Shown here one piece after another: positions 15,729 to 26,031 of a stretch of DNA of 64,000 bases. Both the position numbers and the translations under genes were made by a program. This DNA comes from Clavibacter michiganensis. GTDB lineage: Bacteria; Actinomycetota; Actinomycetes; Actinomycetales; Microbacteriaceae. The first letter of the stretch is position 1, and each line of letters opens with the position of its first letter. The notes beneath the pieces were generated by a model. It was not told where the DNA came from. It saw nothing but the letters and a program-made list of their open reading frames with translations, and did not search any database. Location of the stretch: NCBI RefSeq assembly GCF_021216655.1, contig NZ_CP080437.1:2480001-2544000 (forward strand), in the 5' to 3' direction.

Positions 15729-16360
15729 CAGGCCGGCCCGCCGGTGGTGCGCGGCGGACGGCGCCAGATCACGGTCAGCAGCCAGATGGTGCCCGTCGCG
15801 CCGACGACCGCGAACGCGATCGCGCGGGTGATGGGGTCGCCGAGCCAGACGAACGGCCAGCCGAGGAACGGGACCACCGACGTGCGCTCCCACACGGCGT
15901 CGTCGCCGATGGTGACGATCCACGGATCGCCCGAGGGGTTGTTGTCGCCCTTGGTCTGGATGGCGAGGCGGTCGTCGGACCAGCCGTCGAGGCGCTCCGC
16001 GTCCTCCGGGCCGAAGACGTGCGTGACGCGGTGGATCACCCGCACGCGCGGGCCGCTGGGGGCCGTGAAGACGACGACGTCGCCTTCCGCCACCTCCCCG
16101 CGGGGCGTCGGGGCGGTGATCGCGAGGGAGCCGACCGGCATGCCGGGCGCCATCGAGTTCGAGAGGACGGGGACGAAGCGCGTGACGCCGAGCGCGGAGA
16201 GGGCGACGACCGCGATCACGGCCAGCCCGACGGCGGCGGTGAGGAGCCCGCCGAGGACGCCGAGGGCGCGGCGTGCCGGGCTGCGGAGGGTCGGCGCTGC
16301 GGTCGGGGCGGTGTCCGTGGGGGCGGGCTCGGCGGTGCGCGCGGCGCGGTCGCGGATCAC
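15728..16360 (-). CDS. SipW-type signal peptidase I (second copy)
   Basis: 210 residues. Membrane segment at about 35-60 (GVLGGLLTAAVGLAVIAVVA), catalytic Ser in VPVLSNSMAPGMPVGSLAI, catalytic His in VRVIHRVTHV, conserved QTKGDNNPSGDPWIV, and a closing membrane segment (AIAFAVVGATGTIWLLTVIW). The Ser/His pair marks the ER/SipW branch. GTG 16360 overlaps the preceding stop (GTGA). It is shorter than the peptidase at 11042 and clusters with a different substrate set, so the two systems are probably independent. Confidence 0.88.
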   Translation of the reverse strand: MIRDRAARTAEPAPTDTAPTAAPTLRSPARRALGVLGGLLTAAVGLAVIAVVALSALGVTRFVPVLSNSMAPGMPVGSLAITAPTPRGEVAEGDVVVFTAPSGPRVRVIHRVTHVFGPEDAERLDGWSDDRLAIQTKGDNNPSGDPWIVTIGDDAVWERTSVVPFLGWPFVWLGDPITRAIAFAVVGATGTIWLLTVIWRRPPRTTGGPA

Positions 16361-17130
16361 GAGGCGGCCTCGGCGGTGCGGCGGCGTCGGCGGCCGGCGA
16401 GCAGCAGGATCCCGCCGCCGAGGAGCGCGAGGAGGGCGCCGGCGAGGGCGGACGCGATGTCGCGGCCCGTGACGGGGAGCAGGTCGCGCGGGGCGTCGGC
16501 GGCCGGGGCTGATCCGGCGGGCGAGGTGCCCGAGCCGCTGCCCGAGCCCGTGCCGCCGCCGGTCGACGGATCGGTGCCGGTGCCGCCGTCGTCCACCAGG
16601 GCGAAGCCGATGCGCACCATCCCGGCGGTGGACTCCATGCCGTTGTCGGCGCCCGCGGGGAACCGCACGCGCACGGCGATGCCCACGGTCTCGCCCGCGA
16701 GGAGCGGGGTGCGTGTGACGACGCTGTCGAGGGTGGCGGCGGGGCCGGATCCGAGGGGCTCGACGGGGCCGCGGCAGCGCATGGGCGCCGTGAGGGTCTC
16801 GAAGCCGTCCTCGCAGAGCCGGACGGACAGCTGGATCCCGCCCAGGGCGTCGCCGGTGAGGGCCATCGAGCGCATGGCGTCGAGGCGGACGGAGAGCGGC
16901 GAGGAGTCGCCGGAGACGTTGGTGACGTCGGCGGCCCAGTCGACGGTGTCGCCGGGGGCCAGGTCGTCGAGCGGGATGTCGGGTCCGGTGAGCTCCTCGA
17001 CCTCGAGCGACGGGGAGTCGATCGCGGTGGGGCGCGCGTCGGCGCGAGCCGGGGCTGCCGGGGCGGAGGCGACCAGCGTCAGGCACAGCGCGGCGGCGGC
17101 GATGCTGCCGGTGCCGTGGTGTGCGCGCAT
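16357..17130 (-). CDS. LPXTG-anchored surface protein
   Basis: 257 residues. Sec signal (about 1-31, ending APARADARP), a single beta-rich domain (about 40-180, with DLAPGDTVDWAADVTNVSGD, then TPLLAGETVGIAVRVRFPAG), and a Gly/Ser/Thr linker. A classical sorting signal closes the protein: LLPVTGRD, about 20 hydrophobic residues, GRRRRRTAEAAS. It should be covalently attached to peptidoglycan by a sortase and could be the wall anchor of the neighbouring TasA-like proteins. It is in the same operon, between one TasA-like gene and the SipW gene. The only sortase in the window (2911) is frameshifted. Confidence 0.82.
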   Translation of the reverse strand: MRAHHGTGSIAAAALCLTLVASAPAAPARADARPTAIDSPSLEVEELTGPDIPLDDLAPGDTVDWAADVTNVSGDSSPLSVRLDAMRSMALTGDALGGIQLSVRLCEDGFETLTAPMRCRGPVEPLGSGPAATLDSVVTRTPLLAGETVGIAVRVRFPAGADNGMESTAGMVRIGFALVDDGGTGTDPSTGGGTGSGSGSGTSPAGSAPAADAPRDLLPVTGRDIASALAGALLALLGGGILLLAGRRRRRTAEAAS

Positions 17131-17203
17131 GGTCGTGTCCTCCGGGGGCGGGACGGATGGGGGTGGTGCGGTGGAGCGGGACGCCGCGCGGACGCGACGC
17201 CGG

Positions 17204-17239
17204 CCGACCGGGCCCCGGCGCGTGCCGGGGCCCGATCGG
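17204..17239 (-). terminator. Hairpin downstream of the TasA-like gene
   Basis: Perfect 11-bp core CGGGCCCCGGC (17209-17219) with 17224-17234 and a four-base loop, extended by four more pairs past one mismatch. It lies seven bases after the stop of the gene at 17246 and before the LPXTG gene. It could cause partial termination, so that the first subunit is made in excess. Confidence 0.65.
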
Positions 17240-17245
17240 CGGCGA

Positions 17246-17944
17246 TCAGCGCTGCAGGCCGTCGCGCTGGATGGCCGACGCCGTGAACGTCAGCGTCGCG
17301 GCCGCGTTCTCGTAGTCGTTGTCCGCGGTGTCGGGCAGCTGCAGGACCATCAGGGTGTTGAGCGTCACGTCGGCGGTGTCGCTCGGGAAGGTGCCGTCGG
17401 CCGACGGCACCACGCCGAAGTTCGCCGGCGTGAACGTCGTCCCCGCGCCCGTGAGCGACGCGAGGGTGCCGGTGCCCGTGGTGGTCGCGGTCCCGCTGCA
17501 CGTGTACGGGCCCGCGGGGTCCGCGGCCGAGGGCGTCCACGCCGTGGAGCAGGTCTGCAGGGTGTACTGCAGCCCCTCCGTGCCCGTCACCAGCGACTCG
17601 CTCGGGCCGGGGACCGCCGGGTCCTCGGTGCCGAGCGTCTCGTCGGTCACCTCGTACGCGAACGTGACCGACTCGACGAGGTTCCCGTCGTTGGTCGCGT
17701 TCGGCAGCGAGAGCACGATCGGGCGCTGGACGGTGTCGCCCGGCGCGATGTCGGTGATCGTGTAGTCGCCGGTCGCCAGCTCGATGTCCAGCTGACCCGC
17801 GTCGGCCTGGAGGGTCGCCGTGTCCGAGTCGGTGAAGATGGCGAACGCGCCGCCGGTGATGATCGTGCCCACGGCGACGACCGCGCCGGTGGCGACGATC
17901 TTCTTCCAGGGGCGACGACGCTGGGGTGCTGTGGTGGTGCTCAT
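17246..17944 (-). CDS. TasA/camelysin-like major subunit candidate
   Basis: 232 residues. Basic N-terminus RRRPWKKIVATGAVVAVGTI and then GGAFAIFTDSDTATLQADAG form the textbook SipW-dependent signal of TasA/CalY proteins. The mature domain holds LDIELATGDYTITDIAPGDT, VQRPIVLSLPN and a cysteine pair (LQTCSTAW, YTCSGTA). ATG 17944 has AGAGGAA nine bases upstream. It is the first gene of the minus-strand cluster, and the strong hairpin just downstream would favour its accumulation, as for a major fibre subunit. The fibre role is inferred from family. Confidence 0.82.
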   Translation of the reverse strand: MSTTTAPQRRRPWKKIVATGAVVAVGTIITGGAFAIFTDSDTATLQADAGQLDIELATGDYTITDIAPGDTVQRPIVLSLPNATNDGNLVESVTFAYEVTDETLGTEDPAVPGPSESLVTGTEGLQYTLQTCSTAWTPSAADPAGPYTCSGTATTTGTGTLASLTGAGTTFTPANFGVVPSADGTFPSDTADVTLNTLMVLQLPDTADNDYENAAATLTFTASAIQRDGLQR

Positions 17945-18090
17945 GGTGGTTCCTCTCGATGGGTCTCGCGGTGCGCGGTGCGCGCGGGTCGTGCGGGTGC
18001 TGTTCCTGCTGGTGCGGCGATGGGCGTGTCGGTCGAGGTCGGTCGCCGCATCCGGGGGCGGATGCGGCCTGGGTGGTCGCGGGGCGGGCA

Positions 18091-21000
18091 TCAGCAGCCC
18101 ACCGCGGAGACGGTCGCCGGTTGGGCGACGGCGGGGGAGGGCGCGCTCGGGATGCCGACCCAGCGCTGCAGGTCGGGCCGGACGCGCCACTGGTAGGAGC
18201 GGGACTCGCCGAGCCGGTCGTCCGAGAACGACGTCACGGTGCCGGCGAGGCGGGTGACGGTGATCCAGGCGCCGGGCGTCGTGCCCGCGACGCGCCGCTC
18301 GACGAGCTGGTCGGTGGCACCGGGGACCGCGGTCCAGGCGAGCGCCGTGACCGGTCGGCCGGCGACGCAGCTGGCGGTCGCGCCCGTGACGGTCGTCGTG
18401 CTCGTCCAGGTGCCGGTGGAGGCGCCGAGGCTGGCGTCGTCCCGGTGCGTGAATCCGCGGGGCACGAGCGGGGCGGGATCCAGGAACACCGTGATGGTGG
18501 ACGATGCGACGATCCCGGTGCCGGGCGCCGCCGGCCGGTCGGTGATCGCGTAGGCGACGACGGAGGATCCCGGTGTCCCCGTGGCCGGCGGCTGGTACGT
18601 GCAGACGGCGGCCGTGCAGCCGAAGGACCCGGGCAGCGCGGCGGGCGGGGTGGCGCCCGTGATCGCGAGGGAGTCGCCGTCGACGTCGGTGTCGTTCGCG
18701 CGCGGATCGATGGTCACGGCCGGCCCGCCGATGGTCGCGACCAGCCGGTCGGCCCGGGCGACGGCGTCGCGGTTGACGGCCGTCACCGTGATCGTGACCC
18801 GCACGTTCCACGTGCCCGCGCCGCTCTGCAGCGCGTAGTCGAAGACGTCGACGCCCGTGAAGCCCTCGGCGGACCGGTACGTGCACTTGCCGCGATCCGT
18901 GCCGCTCGCGACGCACGTGGCGCTGCCGGCCGTCGGCGACGCGGGCACGGGACCCACCGCGCCGCCGACGAGCGCCGGCGTCGCCGAGAGCTGCGCGCGG
19001 CTGAGGGTCGCGCCCGTCGCGGCGCGTCCGTCGTTGGCGAGCACGTCGATCACCACGGGCACGCCCTGCGGCGTCGTCGCGGCGTCGGGCAGCGGGTCGG
19101 CGACGGCGAGCACCGTCGCGGTCGCGGTGCCGCTGACCTGCCCGGTCGGCGCGGTCGCGGTGGCCGTCGCGGTGTTGACGATGGATCCGGCCGCCACGTC
19201 CGCGGTCGTGGCCGTGTACGTGGCGGTGGCCGTGACGACCTGGGCGGGCGCGAGGGTGCCGGCTGTCCCGGGCCACGTGTAGGAGAGCGCGGAGACCCCG
19301 GCGCGGGGATCCGCGATGGCGACGCTCGTGAGCGTCGTCGACCCGGTGTTCTGCAGCCGGAACGCGTACGTCACGACGCCGCCCGCCGCCGGCACGTTGC
19401 CGGGCGTCGCGGTCTTCGTGAACGCCAGGGTCGCCGTGCGGTCGAGGGTCAGGGTGCGCGTCGCGGTGGCCTGAGCCTGGGTGCCGCCCGAGCTCGCGCC
19501 ACGCACGGTCGCGGTGTTCGCGATCTGCCCCGCGTCGACGTCGGCCTGCCGCACCGTGTAGCTCGCCGTCGCGGTGGCGGTCGCCCCCGCGGCGAGGGTG
19601 CCCGCCGTGCCCGGCCACGTGTACGTCACGGCCGACAGCCCGGGCAGCGGGTCGGTGAGCGCCACCCCGGTCAGCGGCACCGTGCCGGTGTTCCGGATGG
19701 AGAAGGAGTACGCGACCGTCGAGCCGGCCTTGGACCCGCCCGTGAGCGTCGCGCCCTTGGTCAGCGTCAGGGCCGCGGATCCGCTGACCGGCGTGCTCGT
19801 CGACGAGCTCGCTGTCGGCGCGGCCACCCCGGCGAAGGTCTTCCCGGAGACGGTGGCGGTGTTCACGATCGGCGTCGCGGCATCCACGTCGGCCTGGGTC
19901 ACGGTGTAGGCCGCGGAGGTGAAGGTCTGGGAGGCACCGGGCGCGAGGGTCGTGGAGGCGGGGCTGATGCCGGTGACGCGCGGATCCGCCACCGCGACCG
20001 TGTAGAGCGACACGTTCCCGCTGTTCTGCGCGACGAACGAGTAGGCGATCCGCTCGCCGACGTCCGCCCGGCCGTTGCCGTTGGAGTCCGTGAGCGTGCC
20101 GGTCTTCGTCAGCGCGAGCGCGGGCGCCGGCGCCACGATCTGCGCGGTGACGGAGCTCGAGTTGCTCGTCACGCTCGCGAGCAGCGTGTTGACGCCGCGC
20201 GCGGACGCGGTGTTCACGAGCGTGCCGGACATGGCCTCCGCGGGCGTCACGACGTGGGTGCCCGTGCACGTCACCGACGTGCCCACGAGGAACAGGCCCA
20301 GCCCGAGCAGCCCGCCGGGGCAGGAGATCGGCGAGACCAGGGGATCGGTCAGGGACAGGTTCGACAGCGTGAGCCCGCCGGTGTTGGTGACCACGAACTG
20401 GTACGGGATCGTCTGCCCCTCGGCGTAGGCCGTCGGCTGCGCGGTCGACCGGTCGATCTGCTTCACGAGGGTCAGGGCGGTCAGGTTGTCGAGGCTCGAG
20501 ACGCTCACCTCGCGGATCAGGTGCGTGTCCGTGAAGGTGCCCGTTGAGGCGAGGTAGCCGAGCTTGTAGGAGGAGGGGGCGGGGGTCGTCATCCGGTACT
20601 GCAGGACCTGCGTGAGGGAGGCGGTGGATGCGCCGGCCGCCGCGCCCATGTAGACGGTGACGACGGGGAGCCGCGCCGACGAGACCGTGATGCGGATCGT
20701 GCGGCCGAGGCTGGTGGTCGGCGTGCTCAGGTCGGTGGTCGCGCGCAGGCTCGTCGCGGGCGAGGCGCCCGTCAGGTAGCAGTAGCCCGCGAGGCCCGTG
20801 CCGGGTCCGCGCAGCGCGATCGCGTTCGGGCGCTGGCCGACGCCGGCGACCGGGGTGGTGCAGCCCGTGCCGCGCCCCTCGGTGGGGCTCGAGAAGTTGC
20901 CGAACGCGTCGAGGCCGACGCCGAGGTAGCCGCCCGCGACGCCCGCCGCGGTCGTGGTCTGGGCGTAGCCGAGGCCTCCGCCGGCCGGGCCCGCTGCGGT

Positions 21001-21504
21001 GAGCGGCACGGATCCGTCGGTGAGGAAGAACCCGATGCCGTCGGCGCCGCCGGAGGAGGTGCCGTACTGGTACTGGTCGAACTTGATGTCGAGCCCGCCG
21101 CTCGCCGGGATCGCGTTGTCGTAGACGACGCCGCCGACCGCGCTGGCACGGTTGTCGGTGAGCTGGAGGGCGCCCGGGTTCGCGCTCGCGGGGAGCGACT
21201 GGTTCCTGCTCGAGCACACGCCGATGGTCGACCCGCTCGTCGGCGCGGAGGTGGCGCGGGTGAGGCACGCGCTGCCGAGCGGCTTCCACGCGGCGTCGGC
21301 CACGCTCGTCCCGCTGAACGACTCGGCGACCAGCTGCGATGCCGCGGTCGCGGTCTGCGCGGGCAGGGTCACGAGGAGGGCGGCAGCGACGGCCGCGGCG
21401 GCGAGCGCGGCCAGGCGGCGGATCCCGGGGCGGGAGCGCGCGCCGGACGCGACATGACCCGGTCCGGCGGCATGGCGCGCACGCGTACCGACCACCTCGA
21501 CCAC
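18091..21504 (-). CDS. Large secreted lectin-like/DUF11-repeat protein
   Basis: 1137 residues. A long basic leader and signal peptide end near residue 55 (LLVTLPAQTATAASQL). An L-type lectin-like domain covers about 56-340 (GGADGIGFFLTDGSVPL, YLGVGLDAFGNFS). Four DUF11/DUF7507-type repeats follow (about 345-815), each with a core like VAYSFSIRNTGTVPLTGVAL. After them come two cadherin-like modules (VVIDVLANDG; VTIDPRANDTDVDGDSLAIT) and a fibronectin-like end (SYQWRVRPDLQRW). No LPXTG or C-terminal helix, so anchoring is unclear. GTG 21504 sits on the end of a purine run; GTG 21495, with AGGGGG seven bases before, may be the real start. It is probably an adhesin read together with the TasA/SipW cluster. 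Confidence 0.78.
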   Translation of the reverse strand: MVEVVGTRARHAAGPGHVASGARSRPGIRRLAALAAAAVAAALLVTLPAQTATAASQLVAESFSGTSVADAAWKPLGSACLTRATSAPTSGSTIGVCSSRNQSLPASANPGALQLTDNRASAVGGVVYDNAIPASGGLDIKFDQYQYGTSSGGADGIGFFLTDGSVPLTAAGPAGGGLGYAQTTTAAGVAGGYLGVGLDAFGNFSSPTEGRGTGCTTPVAGVGQRPNAIALRGPGTGLAGYCYLTGASPATSLRATTDLSTPTTSLGRTIRITVSSARLPVVTVYMGAAAGASTASLTQVLQYRMTTPAPSSYKLGYLASTGTFTDTHLIREVSVSSLDNLTALTLVKQIDRSTAQPTAYAEGQTIPYQFVVTNTGGLTLSNLSLTDPLVSPISCPGGLLGLGLFLVGTSVTCTGTHVVTPAEAMSGTLVNTASARGVNTLLASVTSNSSSVTAQIVAPAPALALTKTGTLTDSNGNGRADVGERIAYSFVAQNSGNVSLYTVAVADPRVTGISPASTTLAPGASQTFTSAAYTVTQADVDAATPIVNTATVSGKTFAGVAAPTASSSTSTPVSGSAALTLTKGATLTGGSKAGSTVAYSFSIRNTGTVPLTGVALTDPLPGLSAVTYTWPGTAGTLAAGATATATASYTVRQADVDAGQIANTATVRGASSGGTQAQATATRTLTLDRTATLAFTKTATPGNVPAAGGVVTYAFRLQNTGSTTLTSVAIADPRAGVSALSYTWPGTAGTLAPAQVVTATATYTATTADVAAGSIVNTATATATAPTGQVSGTATATVLAVADPLPDAATTPQGVPVVIDVLANDGRAATGATLSRAQLSATPALVGGAVGPVPASPTAGSATCVASGTDRGKCTYRSAEGFTGVDVFDYALQSGAGTWNVRVTITVTAVNRDAVARADRLVATIGGPAVTIDPRANDTDVDGDSLAITGATPPAALPGSFGCTAAVCTYQPPATGTPGSSVVAYAITDRPAAPGTGIVASSTITVFLDPAPLVPRGFTHRDDASLGASTGTWTSTTTVTGATASCVAGRPVTALAWTAVPGATDQLVERRVAGTTPGAWITVTRLAGTVTSFSDDRLGESRSYQWRVRPDLQRWVGIPSAPSPAVAQPATVSAVGC

Positions 21505-21704
21505 CCCCTGCAGACCACGTCCTCGTCAAGGGCGTCCCGAGGCCCCCCGGCCTCGCGTCGGCAACGCTAAATCAGCAGGTCGACCCGGGAAAAGGGACCC
21601 AGTAGCGATCTAGGTGAACCAGTAGCCCCCGTCTCGGCCCTCCGGCCCCCCGGCCGGGGCACATCGCCTCCGCGGGAGCGGACCGCGGGCCGTGGATCCT
21701 GTGA

Positions 21705-21725
21705 GTTGAGCCGACATCGCTCAAC
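21705..21725 (+). promoter_or_regulatory. HAIR operator 1 (HspR box)
   Basis: GTTGAG, nine bases, CTCAAC: the geometry of the actinobacterial HAIR element (CTTGAGT-N7-ACTCAAG). It lies 15 bases upstream of the dnaK -35. Confidence 0.8.
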
Positions 21726-21740
21726 TCCTGCCACCGCGAC

Positions 21741-21768
21741 TTGACGCTCGGCGTGGTCCGGGTAGAGT
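21741..21768 (+). promoter_or_regulatory. dnaK promoter
   Basis: TTGACG (21741-21746), 16 bases, TAGAGT (21763-21768). The -10 overlaps the first arm of HAIR operator 2, so HspR would block RNA polymerase directly. Confidence 0.75.
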
Positions 21769-21787
21769 TGAGTCATCGCGGCTCAAG
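21767..21787 (+). promoter_or_regulatory. HAIR operator 2 (HspR box)
   Basis: GTTGAG, nine bases, CTCAAG, one base from the consensus. It covers the -10 and start region. Together with operator 1 it brackets the promoter, and hspR is the last gene of the operon, giving a feedback loop. Confidence 0.85.
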
Positions 21788-21900
21788 TAGCACGCCGCTG
21801 ACGAAGCGGCACCGCGAGCGAGACTCCGCGGGACACCCGCGTCACCACACGAAGCGACCCCCGTGATCCGGGCGCCGCGGCAACAGAAGGAGAACACCCC

Positions 21901-23768
<1,868 letters not shown>

Positions 23769-23772
<4 letters not shown>

Positions 23773-24422
23773 CCGAGGACACCGCGAACGGCGAGGGCCG
23801 CGGGCCCGAGGACGAGGGAGCCGAGCAGTCGGTCCCCCCGTCCTCGGACGGACCCGACGCCACGGCGCACCAGGCAGCCGACCAGGCCTCCGTCCCGGGC
23901 GAGGACGGCGCGTTCGTCGAGGCCGAGGGCCCCGACGTCGAGACGACCGACCCCATGGACGAGGAGCTCCAGGACCTCATCGAGCAGACCCGGGCGGAGC
24001 CCGTCGAGGGCGACTCCGAGCACCTCGCGGACCTGAAGCGCGTCACCGCGGAGTACGCCAACTACCGCAAGCGCACCGAGGCCAACCGCGAGATCGAGCG
24101 CCAGCGCGCGGTCGGCGACGTGGTCAAGGGCATCCTCCCGGTGCTCGACGACCTCGACCGGGCCGAGAAGCACGGCGACCTGGCGGAGGGCGGACCGCTC
24201 ACCGCGATCGTCGCCAAGCTGCGGACGAACGTGGAGCGCATCGGGCTGGTCAAGGTGGGCGCCGTCGGCGACGCCTTCGACCCGCAGGTGCACGAGGCGA
24301 TCTTCCAGAAGCCGAACCCCGAGGTCCAGGTGGACACCGTGGCGGACGTCGTCGAGAGTGGCTACTACATCGGCGAGACGCTGCTGCGGGCCGCGAAGGT
24401 CGTCGTCGACAAGCCGGAGTAG
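23769..24422 (+). CDS. grpE: Nucleotide exchange factor GrpE
   Basis: 217 residues. A disordered acidic N-terminus (about 1-70) precedes the long helix around [20 protein letters not shown] and the C-terminal beta domain with [19 protein letters not shown] and [17 protein letters not shown]. It releases ADP from DnaK as a dimer. It starts inside the dnaK stop, so DnaK and GrpE are translationally coupled. Confidence 0.96.
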
Positions 24423-24458
24423 CGCCATCAACCGCAGCATCGATCCGGCTGCACCCAC

Positions 24459-24498
24459 CCCGGTCCGGGCGTCCGCACGCGCGGGCGCCCGGACCGGG
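24459..24498 (+). terminator. Intercistronic hairpin between grpE and dnaJ
   Basis: Perfect 13-bp stem CCCGGTCCGGGCG (24459-24471) with 24486-24498, 14-base loop, in the 120-base grpE-dnaJ gap. It could attenuate transcription or protect the dnaK-grpE message, lowering DnaJ relative to DnaK. Confidence 0.55.
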
Positions 24499-24542
24499 TC
24501 GTGCGGCCCCCACCACGAGACGAAGAAGAAGGGAGGCGTCTG

Positions 24543-25556
24543 ATGGCCAGCCAGGACTGGTTCGACAAGGACTTCTACAAGGTCCTCGGAGTGTCCAAGG
24601 ACGTCTCGGAGGCCGACCTCAAGAAGGCCTACCGCAAGCTCGCGCGGCAGTACCACCCGGACAGCAACCCGGATCCGTCGGCCGAGGCGCGCTTCAAGGA
24701 GATCAGCGAGGCGCACGCCGTGCTCGCCGACAAGGAGCAGCGCAAGGAGTACGACCAGATCCGCGCGATGGGATCCGGCGCGCGCTTCAGCGCGCCCGGT
24801 GCCGGCGCGCCGGGCGGCGGGTTCGAGGACGTGTTCGGCGGCATGTTCGGCCAGCAGGCCGGCGGCCGCGGGCGGCGGACGGCCGGGTTCGGATCCGGCC
24901 AGCCGCAGTACAGCCAGGGCGGGTTCGAGGACATCCTCGGCGGCATGTTCGGCAACGGCGGCTTCGGCCAGTCGACCGGCGGCTACCGCGGCTACGGCGC
25001 ACCCACCAAGGGGCGCGACGTCACGGCGACCACCACGATCGACTTCCTCACCGCGGTGCAGGGCGACGTCGTGCGCCTGCAGGACTCCGACGGCCGCCCC
25101 CTCACGGTGCGCGTGCCGGCCGGCGTCTCCGACGGGCAGAAGATCCGCCTCGCCGGCAAGGGCGAGCCATCGGGCGACGGCGGCGCGTCGGGCGACATCA
25201 TCCTCACCGTGCACGTGCGACCGCACCCCGTGTTCGAGCGCGACGGGCTGAACCTCCGGGTCAACGTGCCCGTCACGTTCCCCGAGGCCGCGCTCGGCGC
25301 GACCATCGAGGTGCCCACGCTCGGCGGCGACCCGGTGCGGCTGAAGGTCGCGCCCGGCACGTCCAGCGGCAAGGTGCTGCGCGTCAAGGGCCGCGGCGTC
25401 ACGACCCCGAAGGGCACGGGCGACCTGCTCGCGCGCATCGAGGTCGCGGTCCCGTCCCGCCTCACCGACGCCCAGCGCGTGGCGCTCGACGCGTTCGCCA
25501 GCTCGGGACCCGGCGAGGACCCGCGCCGGGAGCTCATCGAGCGGGCCAGGAGCTGA
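24543..25556 (+). CDS. dnaJ: DnaJ-type co-chaperone without zinc finger
   Basis: 337 residues. The J domain (1-70) has the HPD motif at 38-40 (RQYHPDSNPD). A Gly/Phe-rich region (about 78-155) with two FEDVFGGMFG/FEDILGGMFG repeats follows. The peptide-binding domains start near 160 (GRDVTATTTIDFLTAVQGDV) and include PVFERDGLNLRVNVPVTFPE. The four CxxCxGxG motifs of classical DnaJ are absent, so it is the type II (CbpA-like) architecture common for the operon-encoded DnaJ in this group. ATG 24543 has AAGGGAGG upstream. It stimulates DnaK ATPase. Confidence 0.93.
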   Translation: MASQDWFDKDFYKVLGVSKDVSEADLKKAYRKLARQYHPDSNPDPSAEARFKEISEAHAVLADKEQRKEYDQIRAMGSGARFSAPGAGAPGGGFEDVFGGMFGQQAGGRGRRTAGFGSGQPQYSQGGFEDILGGMFGNGGFGQSTGGYRGYGAPTKGRDVTATTTIDFLTAVQGDVVRLQDSDGRPLTVRVPAGVSDGQKIRLAGKGEPSGDGGASGDIILTVHVRPHPVFERDGLNLRVNVPVTFPEAALGATIEVPTLGGDPVRLKVAPGTSSGKVLRVKGRGVTTPKGTGDLLARIEVAVPSRLTDAQRVALDAFASSGPGEDPRRELIERARS

Positions 25557-25557
25557 C

Positions 25558-26031
25558 GTGGATCCCCGCGACACGATGGACGAGGACGCCCCCGTCTTCG
25601 TGATCTCCGTGGCGGCCGAGCTGTCGGGCATGCACCCGCAGACGCTCCGGCAGTACGACCGCCTCGGCCTCGTGTCGCCCACCCGCACGGCCGGGCGCTC
25701 CCGCCGCTACTCGATGCGCGACATCGTGCAGCTGCGGGAGGTCGCCCGGCTCGGCGCGGAGGGCGTGAGCCTGGAGGGCATCGCGCGGATCCTCGAGCTC
25801 GAGAACCAGGTGACGGAGCTCCGCGGTCGCGTGCGGCAGCTGGAGTCGGCGCTCGCCGACGAGCTGCTGTCGCGGCCCGGCCGCCGGGTGTTCGCGGCCC
25901 GCGGCGACGGCGACGTGGTGTCGCTGCGCGCGGGCGTGCGGCCGTCGCGGCCGACCGAGGTCGTGCTGTACCGGGCGGCGCTCGCCATGCCCCGCGACGA
26001 GCGCGACGGCTCCGGGCGCGACGCGCGGTGA
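25558..26031 (+). CDS. hspR: Heat-shock repressor HspR
   Basis: 157 residues, MerR-type. VFVISVAAELSGMHPQTLRQ, YDRLGLVSPTRTAGRSRRY and SMRDIVQLREVARLGAEGVS give the winged helix; a coiled coil follows (LENQVTELRGRVRQLESAL). HspR binds HAIR boxes with DnaK as co-repressor. Two such boxes lie before dnaK. GTG 25558 starts one base after the dnaJ stop. The C-terminal 50 residues are Arg-rich and longer than usual. Confidence 0.94.
   Translation: MDPRDTMDEDAPVFVISVAAELSGMHPQTLRQYDRLGLVSPTRTAGRSRRYSMRDIVQLREVARLGAEGVSLEGIARILELENQVTELRGRVRQLESALADELLSRPGRRVFAARGDGDVVSLRAGVRPSRPTEVVLYRAALAMPRDERDGSGRDAR

Larger units (their letters stand above)
21505..21900. other. Divergent regulatory region between the lectin protein and dnaK
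   Basis: 396 bases. The dnaK side holds the promoter and the two HAIR operators listed separately, and then a leader with AGAAGGAG before dnaK. The lectin-gene side (21505-21700) has no element I can name. Confidence 0.6.

Noticed and set aside
18091..20547. Long plus-strand frames antisense to the lectin/DUF11 gene
   Set aside because: Composition is Arg/Gly/Ala repetitive, no start site or domain; explained by high GC3 on the opposite strand.
17246..21529. 1427-codon minus-strand frame
   Set aside because: Only 17246-17944 (TasA-like) is genuine; the rest is the wrong frame of the lectin/DUF11 gene, giving Arg/His-rich sequence.
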